A stretch of 64,000 nt of DNA from Heterodera schachtii. Its lineage: Eukaryota > Nematoda > Chromadorea > Rhabditida > Heteroderidae. Each line of letters starts with the position of its first letter. The first letter of the stretch is position 1. A program made the translations under genes and the position numbers. The notes under the pieces are model-generated. The model searched no databases and was not told the DNA's origin. It saw only the letters and a list, made by a program, of their open reading frames with translations. Below are positions 22,901 through 34,900 of this stretch, one piece after another. The stretch spans positions 62,001 through 126,000 of the forward strand of contig SIJG01000149.1 in assembly GCA_023374025.1 (NCBI GenBank), read 5' to 3'.

Positions 22901-25900
22901 CGTCTGGCTTTACGTCTTCCGACTCGACCAATGCCTCCTCCTCATCCTTCTGATCACCAAAATGATCACTTTTTGGTGACAAATCACCAAATTCAATAAC
23001 TTCTTCCGCTGCTGCTGGTCGAGCCCATTCTTCTGATGCCATTGTTTCTGGTGCGGATACTGCTTCAACTTCTTGTACAACTTCTTCCGTTTCCACAGTG
23101 TCATCCAGTTCATGTCTTTCTGTTGGAATTCGAGCCGGTACTGCTTCAACTTCATGGCGAACTTCTTCTGATTCCACAATATCCTCAGGCTCGTGTCTTT
23201 CTGTTGGAATTGATGCCGGTACTGCTTCAACTTCATGCCGAACTTCTTCTGACTCCACAATGTCATCAGATTCCCGTCTTTCAGATGGAATTTGTGCCGA
23301 TACTGCTTCAACTTCTTGTACAACTTCTTCCGTTTCCACAGTGTCATCCAGTTGATGTCTTTCTGTTAGAATTGGAACCGGTACTGCTTCAACTTCATGC
23401 CGAACTTCTTCTGACTCCACAATATCATCAGATTCATGTCTTTCTGTTGGAATTGGTGCCGGTACTGCTTCAACTTTATGGCGAACTTCTTCCGATTCCA
23501 CAATATCATCAGGTTCCTGTCTTTGTGTTGCAATTGATGCCGGTACTCCTTCAATTTCATGCCGAACTTCTTCCGATTCCACAATATCATCAGGTTCCTG
23601 TCTTTTTGTTGGAATTGATGCCGGTACTCCTTCAATTTCATGCCGAACTTCTTCTGATTCAACAATATCATCATATTCCTGTCTTTCTGATGGAATTGGT
23701 GCCGGTACTGCTTCAACTTCATGGCGAACTTCTTCCGATCCCACAATATCAGATTCCTGTCTTTGTGTTGCAATTGATGCCGGTACTCCTTCAATTTCAT
23801 GCCGAACTTCTTCTGATTCCACAATATCATCATATTCCTGTCTTTCTGATGGAATTGGTGCCGGTACTGCTTCAACTTCATGCCGAACTTCTTCTGACTC
23901 CACAATATCATCATATTCATGTCTTTCTGATGGAATTGGTGCTGATACTGCTTCAACTTCATGCCGAACATCTTCCGTCTCCAGAATTTCGTTCGTTACA
24001 TGTCCGTCAATTTCTGGTGCTGATACTGCTTCAATTTCTTGCGGAATTTTTTCCGTTTCCACATTTTCGCCTCTTTCAAGGCCTTCTTCCGTTGAAATCA
24101 GCTCTTCCGTCGTGGGAAGAGGCAAAATTTGTTCATGGCCTTCACTTGGCACTTCTTCTGATGCAAATGGTCGTTCTTCTCCATGCATTTCGGAGAATTG
24201 TGCCATTTTATCGTCAGAAATTTCAACAAAAGAATGCGTTTGTTCATCTCCAGTCGGTTCTGAGACGCTCTCAAATTGTTTCACTGTCGTTACTTCCCCA
24301 TCCGGGAATAATTCTGCTGATCGAAATGGTGATCGGGAACGTGGTGAATGCATTGGACTCGCTTCTTCTTCAATAGCAACAGGTTCGGAGTCAACCAACA
24401 GCTCTTGTTCCGGCGCTTCATTTTCTCGCTGATCAGTTGGAACTGCAATTTCAATCAGCGGTTGTTCAGTTTCATGTTCACGCTGATCGGTTGACATTCG
24501 TCGATGATCAGGCGCAGTTTCAATCAGCGGTTGTTCAGCTTCATCTTCACGCTGATCGGTTGACATTCGTCGATGATCAGGCGCAATTTCCATTGGCGAC
24601 TGTTCATCTTCGTCTTCATGCTGATCAGTTGGAACTGCAGCTTCAATCAGCGGTTGTTCAGCTTCATCTTCACGCTGATCGGTTGACATTCGGCGATGAT
24701 CAGGCGCAACCATTGGCGACTGTTTGTCTTCGTCTTCACGCTGATCAATTGACACTTTTTGATGATAGCCAATTTCTGTTGGTGACTGTACGGCTCCTTC
24801 TTCTTCGGTTTCTGTTCCAATAAGCCGCTGATCAGTTTGTGCTTCTGTTACAATAACACCAAAATCTCGTTGTTCTAATGCTTCTTCCTCTTCTTCATGA
24901 ACAGCTGGCAACACTTCAACAATATGGCTTACTCCTTGAACTTCTTCAACTTGCGCGACATGGCTTACTCCTTGAAATTCTTCAACTTGCGCGTCATGGC
25001 TTACTCCTTGAACTTCTTCAACTTGCGCGTCATGGCTTGCTCGTTGTTCAGCTTGTTGAGCTTCATATCCTCTTAGATAATCCTCATATTCCTCTTCCGG
25101 CTCGTCAGGGGCCGGCGTGATTTCGATGATCGGCGATGGTGAATTGATCACTGATGACGGTTGCTGCTGTAACTGTTCATCCAAACTCTTCCATCGAGAG
25201 GATGACATCACTGGCGTACTCGGTGTTTTGCTTCGAGTTTCCTGTAAAAGAAAATTATGTTTTTTGATTATTTTTGGCATTTTTTAAAAATGTACGTCTT
25301 CTTGATCAGTGGGTGCAAAAGCGCCGTAAAGTGATCGGGTTCTGTGTTCATCTTCACTGATTCGTTCATGCCGATTAATCACTGTATGAGTGCTTCCTAA
25401 AAAAGGCAGCAAATAAATTATGGGCAAAATTAATTATTCGCATCAAAATAGGTAAGGTAGTTCCGTCGAAATTTTTGAATTTAATTAATTCAAATCAGTC
25501 GTAAAATTTCAAAAAATTTTTATTCTAAATAAAATTTAATTTTTCGGTTTCTAGCGATAGGCGTAGGACTCAATCCATTATATCCTTGATTCAATTAGGT
25601 GCTATTCATCTATACAGAACCAAAAAGGATCTCATGGCTTTAGAATTTTCGAAATTTTATCTCCTTTTGAAATCTTCCCTATGGTACGGGCCAGGGTGGG
25701 GCTGGATCCGGAATTTAAATGACCATTTTGGAAAACAAATCTGTTAATCCTAATTGGCACCGCCGGTCATTTAAATTTTTAAAATAAAATAACAAAAAAT
25801 AAATAAAATTTTTAATAAATATGATTCAATTATCACAAGAGCGGTGGTGCTAATTAGCACCACCGCCTTATTTGTTGTCAAAAATAAGCGGTGAATGGCT

Positions 25901-28900
25901 TTATATAAAAACCAAAATAACGTAAAAAACATTTAAAAACTTTAAAAGGGATTAAAAAAAATTTTTAAATTTATTATTTGAAAAAAAAAACAAATTAATT
26001 TTGACCTTCTTCCGATCCTTCTTCCATTCCGCTCAATTCATTGTCCTCACTGTTCAACGGTGAAAGGGGAGGAGGATGAAAGACAGTCGAACTCTGCTGC
26101 TGCTCATCATCGGCAGAATGGGCAATTTGTCTCGGCAAATTTTCAGTGACCAAAACATTGGACTGTTCATTGATCAATTCCTTAAACGAAAATAGTTTCT
26201 TTTTAATATTTATTTAATTTTAATAATTTTTTTATGGAATTTCTTTTTAATATTTATTTAATTTTAATAAATTTTTTTATGGAATTTCCATCATTTTTCC
26301 TATTTTTTTAATATTCATTTAATTTTATTAATTTTTTATGGAATTTCCATCATTTTAATAATTATTTAATTTAACAATTTTTTGTTTGGACTTTCCATTC
26401 TTTTTTCTTTTCTATTTTTTTTTTAATTTTAATAATTTTTTGTTGGAATTTCCATCATTTTTCTACTTTTTTGATATTATGACGCTAATCAAAAACCATC
26501 AAAAAGTTCGTTAGTCAAAAAACCATAACTTTGTTCAAAAACAACAAAAATATATATAATTTTTATATCTTTCAATAGCCCCAAGTATTTTATATTAACC
26601 AGCAAAATTTCAAAAATTTTCGTTAAGTTTTAAGAAAGTTATGACTAAAATGGTCAAAATTTTGGTTTTTGGATTCCTCTGACCACAAATTTGTTGAAAC
26701 TGAATGAATTTATTTGAATTTTCAGGCTAATAAAGAACATAGTATCGTTTATATCAATTTCTTAAAAGTTGATTTTGAGCGAAGTTATGAAAAATTTTGT
26801 CAAAAATTTCCATTTGATGGTTTTTGACTAACGTCCCAACACCCTTTTTTAATATTATTTAATTTTTTCCTACTTTTTTAATATTTATTTAATTTGGTTA
26901 TTATTATTGAACATTTCCATAATTTTTGTTGATTTGTTCTGAAAGTTCCTTACCGTTGTCACGTCTTCCGGAAATTTTTCCACGTCTTCGTGCATTTCTT
27001 TTGCGGTTGTAACCTGTTCCGGAACTTCCTCTTCTGGAATGATTTTTGCAGTTGTCAAATCTTCCGGAAACTCAGCAGCTTTTGTCAGCTGTTTCGGATG
27101 CTCTTCCGGAACAATTCCTTCAGTTCTCATTTCTTCCGGAAATTCCTCAGCCGTTCTCACGTCTTCCGGATATGTTTCAGCCGCTGTCACGTGTTCTTGG
27201 ACATGTTCTTCCTGAATCATTCCGTCAGTTCTCACGTCTTCCGGAAATGCTTCAGCCGTTCTCACGTATTCCGGATATGTTTCAAACGCTGTCACGTGTT
27301 CTTGGACATGTTCTTCCGGAATCATCCCTTCAGTTCTCACGTCTTCCGGAAAGTCCTCAGCCGTTCTCACGTCTTCCGGATATGTTTCAGCCGCTGTCAC
27401 GTGTTCTTGGACATGTTCTTCCTGAATCATTCCGTCAGTTCTCACGTCTTCCGGAAATTCCTCAGCCGTTCTCACGTCTTCCGGATATGTTTCAGCCGCT
27501 GTCACGTGTTCTTGGGACATGTTCTTCCGGAATCATCCCTTCAGTTCTCACGTCTTCCGGAAATTCCTCAGCCGTTCTCACGTCTTCCGGATATGTTTCA
27601 GCCGCTGTCACGTGTTCTTGGACATGTTCTTCCGGAATCATTACTTCAGTTCTCACGTCTTCCGGAAATTCCTCAGCCGTTCTCACGTCTTCCGGATATG
27701 TTTCAGCCGCTGTCACGTGTTCTTGGACATGTTCTTCCGGAATCATCCCTTCAGTTCTCACGTCTTCCGGAAATTCCTCAGCCGTTCTCACGTCTTCCGG
27801 ATATGTTTCAGCCGCTGTCACGTGTTCTTGGACATGTTCTTCCGGAATCATCTCTTCAGTTCTCACGTCTTCCGGAAATTCCTCAGCCGTTCTCACGTAT
27901 TCCGGATATGTTTTCAAACGCTGTCACGTGTTCTTGGACATGTTCTTCCGGAATCATCCCTTTAGTTCTCACGTCTTCCGGAAATTCCTCAGCCGTTCTC
28001 ACGTATTCCGGATATGTTTCAAACGCTGTCACATGTTCTTGGACATGTTCTTCCGGAATCATCCCTTCAGTTCTCACGTCTTCCGGAAAGTCCTCAGCCG
28101 TTCTCACGTCTTCCGGAAATTCTTCAGCCAATGTCACGTGCTCTGGGACATGCTCTCCCGGAATAGTTCCTTCAGTTCTCACTTCTTCCGGAAATTCTTC
28201 AGCCAATGTCACGTGCTCTGGGACATGCTCTCCCGGAATAGTTTCTTCAGTTTTCACGTCTCCCGGAAATTCAACAATTCTTACGTCTTCCGGAAACTTT
28301 TCAACTGCTGTCACATGTTCCGGCGTTGTCACCTCCTCCGGGTAGTTTGCAATAGAAACGACGTTTTCCAGATGCTCTTCCGGAATTATTTCTTCAGTTC
28401 TCACGTTTTCCGGATACTCCTCAGCTGTCCTCAGGTCTTCCGGAAATTCTTCATCCGTTTTCACGTGTTCTGGAAATTTCGCATCCTCCTCACTCGGATG
28501 ATGTTGGTCCTCAAATGCCAAACTGTCTTCCAACTCCAAATTCCGTTCCTGTACTGCTTCAATTTGTTGTTCTTCCCCATTTCATCTAATTTTGCTTTGT
28601 CTGTTGCTGTTCCGACTGCTGCTACAGCGCCGACAATTCCGCCGATTACGGCGGAAAACCACGGTTTGGCTGAACTGCTTGCGGCTGGCGCCTTCTTTGG
28701 CTGTTGTGCTGCTGCCTCACTCTGAACGCCATGCAGCGCTTGCAGCTTTGCAACCTCTTCAGCTTCATAAGGTGCCTGAAACCGAATAAATATTTAATTT
28801 TAAGCAACAAAGAAATTTAATTTTTCTATAATAATTGAAAATAAAAATTGTTAGTTAAATCACATAAAGTTTTTCGGGAAATTGTAAGAAAATTTATATT

Positions 28901-31900
28901 GAAAAAATTTTGCAAATTTCTTATAATTGTTGACTTCCACTTTTTCTAATATTTAAAAAACCATGAAATTCGAATTAATATTTGTTCTTTAAAATAATAA
29001 AATCTTTTAAAAAACTGACTTGTTCCATTGGCGTTTCTTCAAGCCAAACAATTGGCTTATGTTCAGTTTGAGACTGATGCAGCACATGAACAATCGGTGC
29101 TTCTTCTGCTTCTTCCTTCTTTTCAGCAGTTTCAATGATTGGACTAAATGAAATATTGAATACAATTAAATTTAAAATTTTTTTTAATTAGAAATATTAA
29201 AAATAGATATATTAAATTATTTTGAAAATTGAAAAATTTGATTATTTTTGGAAAAATTCCCCTAATAAATGTCCTGCTGGGGTAATCTCATTTTAATGAT
29301 CAAATAATTTAAAAAAAACTTAATTTATGCCTACCTTTCCGTTTCATCCAACCGTAGCTGACCCTCAATTTGTTGAAGCTGTTCAGTTGTCGATGGCTCA
29401 GCAACTGATGGCATTTGTTGCTCAATCTGCTGTTCCACCGGAGTCATGGGCAAAGTTTGACGACCCTTTCATTATGCAATTAAATTTATTTATAATATTT
29501 TTTTCATTTAAATTTATTTATAAATAGTTTTAAAAATTATATTTTAAGTCTATTTCAAAATTATATTTTTTAAATTTAAACCACGGATTATTTACCACAA
29601 TTTCGCTGTCAAATCGCTCCAATGCTGTTGTGACAAACATTTCCGGATGTTCATCCTTGGTTAGCGCTTCTTTGAGAAGCTTAAATTGATTAATTATATA
29701 CAATTTAAATTTTAAATTTAATTAAATTGAACCTGTTGACTTTTGGGCTCAGTGTCCATTGAAATTTTTCGGACTTTAATCATTTCTTCAACAACGTCTG
29801 TTCCAAGTGACGACTCTTCTGCAATTTTTGGAATTGAACTAATTTGGAAACGAAATATAAACAACGAAAGACCCAAGAGAAAATTTTTATTTAAATATTT
29901 GAATTAAAAAAAAGAAAATTCCCAAAGGAAAAATTTAAAAGAAATAATTTGAAGGAATAAAGAAAATATATTGAAATTTAAAAATAAAATTAAAATCAGT
30001 TAAAGAAATGTTTATAAAAAATAAATTATATAATATTTATATTATTTATAAAAAATAAATAAAAACCCAAAGGGAAGTGAAATATTATTAAAATAAATAT
30101 ATTTTAAATAAAACATAAAGGAAAAGTTGAAGAAAAACAAATAATAAATTGAGAAAATTATACTGTTAATTTATCCAAAAGGAAAAAAATTTAAAAAAGA
30201 TTGAAATTATTCGAGCTGAAAATTCCAAAATTAAAAATCGCTAATGAAAGTTTTATAAAAAATAATTTTTTAATATTTATATTATTTATAAAAAAATAAA
30301 AATTGAAATGGAAGCGAAGATATTAATTAAAATAATTATATTTTGAAAAAACTTAAAAGGAAAAGTGGAAGAAAAAATAATAAATTGAAAAAAAAATAAA
30401 AAATTTAAATTTAATTCCCGTTAAAAAGAATGAAATTAATCGCTGCTGAAAATTCCAAAACCCGAAAAAACTGAAATCCATTTAGGGTGAGTCGAAATTC
30501 TCTTATTGTATATAGAAGGAAAGCCCGAAAATGAAGCATAAAAGGAGTCAGTCACATCATTTTATTTTTTTAAATACCTTTAATTACAGCGAGTTTTGTG
30601 CGACATGACGTCACTTTTGGTTTTTGAATTTTTGCCACTTTTTTTGGCTTTGGAATAAAGGATTTTTTTGCTCCTTTAAAAGCAGCGTCGATTTTCGGCA
30701 TTTTTGCCAACTTTTTGTCGCCTTTCTTCCACTGTTTTATGGGAATTAATGATGAAGAAATATGTTTCTTCCGCTTCCTTGCTCCAACAACGAGATTGGA
30801 TTTGTTTGGTTTTTCTGCAATTTTTATTTGTTTGTTTAATGATTAATTAGCAATTAAAAATTTTGAAAAAATTCATTAATTTTCATAAAATTCATTTAAT
30901 CATTGAAATGAATTCCTTCCTATACACTAATAAGGGTTAAGCGGAGGCCTCGAAAAAATTATCAAGACAATTTTTTTTTTCATTTATAAATAAATTTTAT
31001 TTAAAATATCAGAGAGGAGGCTTTTGCCGGTGCCAATAAGCTTTATCAGGAAAAATTAGAGTGTTAGGGTTCGATTTATTTAAAAATTTACGGAAAATTG
31101 CTATTGTTAATTAGTCTCTTATAAAAATTTGATTTTTTATTTTTTATAAAAATATATTTTTAAAAAGTAAAATTCCAAATTTCTTGGGTTTCACTAAAAA
31201 AATAATTACTGCCTCAAAAAGTGCGGAATTTACGGAATTCTGTTAGTTCTCTGCTATTTAATTTAAAATGTAATTATTTTTGAAAAATGAATAAATAATT
31301 CAAAAGTATAAAAACAAAATTGTACATGAGAAATATTTACCAAAAAAAAACGTACCCCATTCAGCTCCTTTTAACGCAATTTCCTTCGTGCCTTTTTGTC
31401 CAATTTCCTCCTCTTTCACCAATGCTTTTCCATCCCTTCCGGGCGTTTCAGCCCCAAATGGAAGGTATTTGCCAATAACAGCCTCACTCTTCACATGTGG
31501 TTCTTCAGGTACTGCTTCAACTTCCTTTTGCTTTTCTGTTTCAAGTTCCGGTTCTGCTGCTTCTTCTGTTGCGCTCAAATCCGTTGACTTTTCCGTTTTA
31601 GTTAAAGGCCTTTCAAATGCTTCTTCCTCTTCCGGAAAACCTTTTTCAAATGGTTCATCCGGAAGATCTCTTTCAAATGCTTCTTTCTCATCCGGAATAT
31701 GCCTTTCAACAGCTTCTTCCTCTTCCGGTTCCCCTTCCAGAAGACGCCTTTCAAATGCTTTTTCTTCCGTTTCCACTTCCGTAACGCCCTCTTCAAATGC
31801 TTCTTTCTCTTCCGGGACGCGCATTTCAACTACCGCTTCTGGAAGGCTTTTCTCAATTGATTCTTCCGGAAGGCGTTTTTCAAATGCTTCTTCTTCTTTT

Positions 31901-34900
31901 TCCGGAACGTGCTTTTCCACATCCGTATGTTCAGCTTGTTCGGCTTGCACTGTCTTCATTTCATCGCGTGTTGGACTTTCTGGAGGCGATTCTTCAAAAA
32001 CTCCGGATGGCGGTTCCACCGTAATGATCGGCTCAATTCTGCTGATCAATTTTGGTGATTCAATTGCCTTCACTTCAACTGATCCAGGCGTTTCAATGGC
32101 TTCTTGTTGAATTATTTCAATTTCATTGCGAATTTTTTTGGGTTTCGGTTCTTCTTCTTGTACTGCTTGGTGGTCTTCTTCCTCTCCATGTCTGTGTTGT
32201 TGTTGTTGTTGTTGTTCGGGTACTGCTTGTGCTTGTGCTTGTGCCAATTCCTCCGTTTGGGACTCAATCGGTCGCGTTGCAATTGTTACAATTTGTTCGT
32301 CTGTTCCTTTTGTGGGGCTAATTGGAGATTCATCTTCGGCTTTCAGTTTTCTAAAATCAAAATTATTTCATTATTAATTGTTAAAGCAAAAAATATAGTC
32401 AGGAAGGAGCACACCCGAGCTTCCATCTGAAAAATTTTTTATGGCATTATGCATTAAAATGCCGTAAATTTTTCAAAATACAATTAAAAATGGGTGGGAA
32501 TTTTGGAAATTTGTTGATTATACATTAAAATGCAGCAAAATTTTAAACTGATATAAATTTTTTGACATATTTTGACTATATATTTTTTAAAAATGGAAAA
32601 TAGGGCCAGATAAAAATCCAACATATCTTAAATAAGACAAAATGTTGGTGACCAACGGAATCGAACCCGCGCTTCAACCCAATGGGGTCCGGACAATCCG
32701 TCAGTGGACAATCCGTCAGTGGTCAATCCGTCAGTGGACAATCCGTCAGTGAAGGACAATCCGTCAGTAATGGACAATCCGTCAGTGGATAATCCGTCAG
32801 TGGTCAATTCGTCAGAATTTTTTTTTGATCAATAATCAAAAATCTTGCGAAAATGATTGTTAAATTTAATAAATATAATTTTTATAGATTCTTAACATTC
32901 TAATTACTTTATACTTCAATTAATTCACCAAATTCTTAAAAAATGATTATTTGATAATTTTTATGAAATATTATTACAAATTATTAATCAACATTTTTAG
33001 CGACTTAAATTAACTTTAACATGATTTTAAATAAATTTGGGTGTTTTAAAAATAAATTTGCTTATGGATTAGCTACTGACGGTTTGTCCACTGACGGATT
33101 GTCCACTTACTGACGGATTGTCCACTGACGGATTGACCACTGACGGATTGTCCGGGAGCCCAACCCAATGCATATTATGTTCTAACCACTGAGCTACCGA
33201 TGCAAACCAAAAACAGCCTAATCAATTAGCTAAATCGAAACACGTGACTATTTCATACAAATTACCTTTCAGCTTCTCGCTGCGCAACTTCGTCCGCTTC
33301 CCGTCGCGCTGTGCGCCGTTCGGCGGTCGACGGTCGCCAGCCGAAGCGGCGTCGTGCCGCCTCATCCTCCTCCCGAGACGGGGGCCGTTCGCTCGACGGT
33401 GGACGTTCCGCCACGGGACTGGTCGCAGCAGCGGTGGTGGGACGAGGAATCGCAGTTGGCGCCGCCGCCGCTTCACCCCGTTTAAGCGCTTCAAAGTGCG
33501 CGATGCGGTCGCGCACTGACGAAGCGGAAGTGGTGGTTGAGGAGCCGGCAGAGTCTAGAGGACAGGAAAAAGGAATGATTGTTTCGTTAATCAATTAAAA
33601 TGCGCGTAATATTTAATAGATTTTTTATTAATATTTTGGAATAAATCAAATTTGTATTTGAGCAATAATAATTAAAATATTCATGATTAAATGAAAAGAT
33701 ACAGATTCAAATTAATACCTAATTATTACAAATAAACATATCTAAATAAATCTTATTTGAATAAACATATTTAGGTAATACGAAATGAAAAAAGTAAACA
33801 TCGACGAAAATTTACTTAAAATTTACAACAAAAAAAATTTACCGAATTTTTCAGTTACTCAAAAAAATTGTAGTAAATATTTAAGTCTCGAAGATTTTTT
33901 TGCGATTAAACCTTAATTATTTAATAAATTTTATTAGTTTTTTATTCATTAATTTAAGAGTGACCATTAATGTTTTTTTCTTGATTTACCAGCACCAATA
34001 TTGAAGCATTTTCCATCACCAACAAATTATAATTATGTTGAAACCATCACCATATGAATGTATACGAACCAACCACATTGGCAAAATGCCAATTGTCCAA
34101 TCACCAAAAACCAAATAATGAGACAAAAGCATTTGGAAATTAAAAGTTTATATTGCTGTTATGCTTAGGCTTTATTCATAAAATTGAGCAGCTTGTCTCC
34201 GTATATTTTGTTTCATTTTAATTCATCCATTTTTAATTATTTTTTTTAATTCCTAAATTTCTTGGCAAAATGGTGATTGCCAATCAATTGAAATATTTTC
34301 CGGTCCAAAAATAACCCTAAATTAAATTTTAAAATTAATTTTTGTCAAATTTTGAACGGAGACAAGCGCCAGATGAGTGTGAAATACAATTCCAAAATGA
34401 TTAAGAAAAATTAAAGTAATAATCCATCAGATTCGTCGTATTGGAATTAATGTTGTTGGGGACTGAGATTGCCCGGCTGCTGCTTGTCCCTGATTGGTGC
34501 GATTTATGCCACGAATGCCTCCTGCAAAAATGTGCCGAAATTGGCAAAGATATACTGTAACTGACATGAGGGGACTGTGTTTGTTGTTAATTACGGTGGT
34601 AATGAATCATTAGACAATAAATGCACACAAACACACAACAGGCACGACAAACAAACACAAAAGGACAAAATTGGGAGGAACACAATAAAAAAAAACATTG
34701 GCGCAATGTTACCAAGATATTTTTAAAATTGAATTTTAAAAATTGGAAGTAACATGAAAAACATTGGCGCAATGTTACCAAGAAATTTTTTAAATTATTT
34801 TTGGTCTTAATAGTTCTTTAAGAATTTAATTTGCTTTTTTTGAGTGATTTCTTTATTAAATATAGATGCCCAAGAAATTTTGAGAAAATTTTACTCTCAA

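Noticed and set aside
23036..24376. 446-codon plus-strand open frame rich in Leu/Pro/His
   Set aside because: Antisense of the [15 protein letters not shown] repeats in the ankyrin tail exon; no promoter, splice site or domain.
27046..28725. 559-codon plus-strand open frame (and a 451-codon one at 26990-28345)
   Set aside because: They are antisense shadows of the [11 protein letters not shown] repeat exon. The repeat unit length keeps several frames open, and their ends do not coincide with splice sites or stops of a plus-strand gene.
32685..33160. CRISPR-like array of GGACAATCCGTCAGT repeats
   Set aside because: No spacers of constant length, repeats occur in both orientations as terminal arrays, and a target duplication shows it is a transposon in a eukaryotic genome.
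33311..33598. Plus-strand 95-codon frame in a GC-rich stretch
   Set aside because: Antisense of the phase-consistent ankyrin tail exon at 33266-33554.
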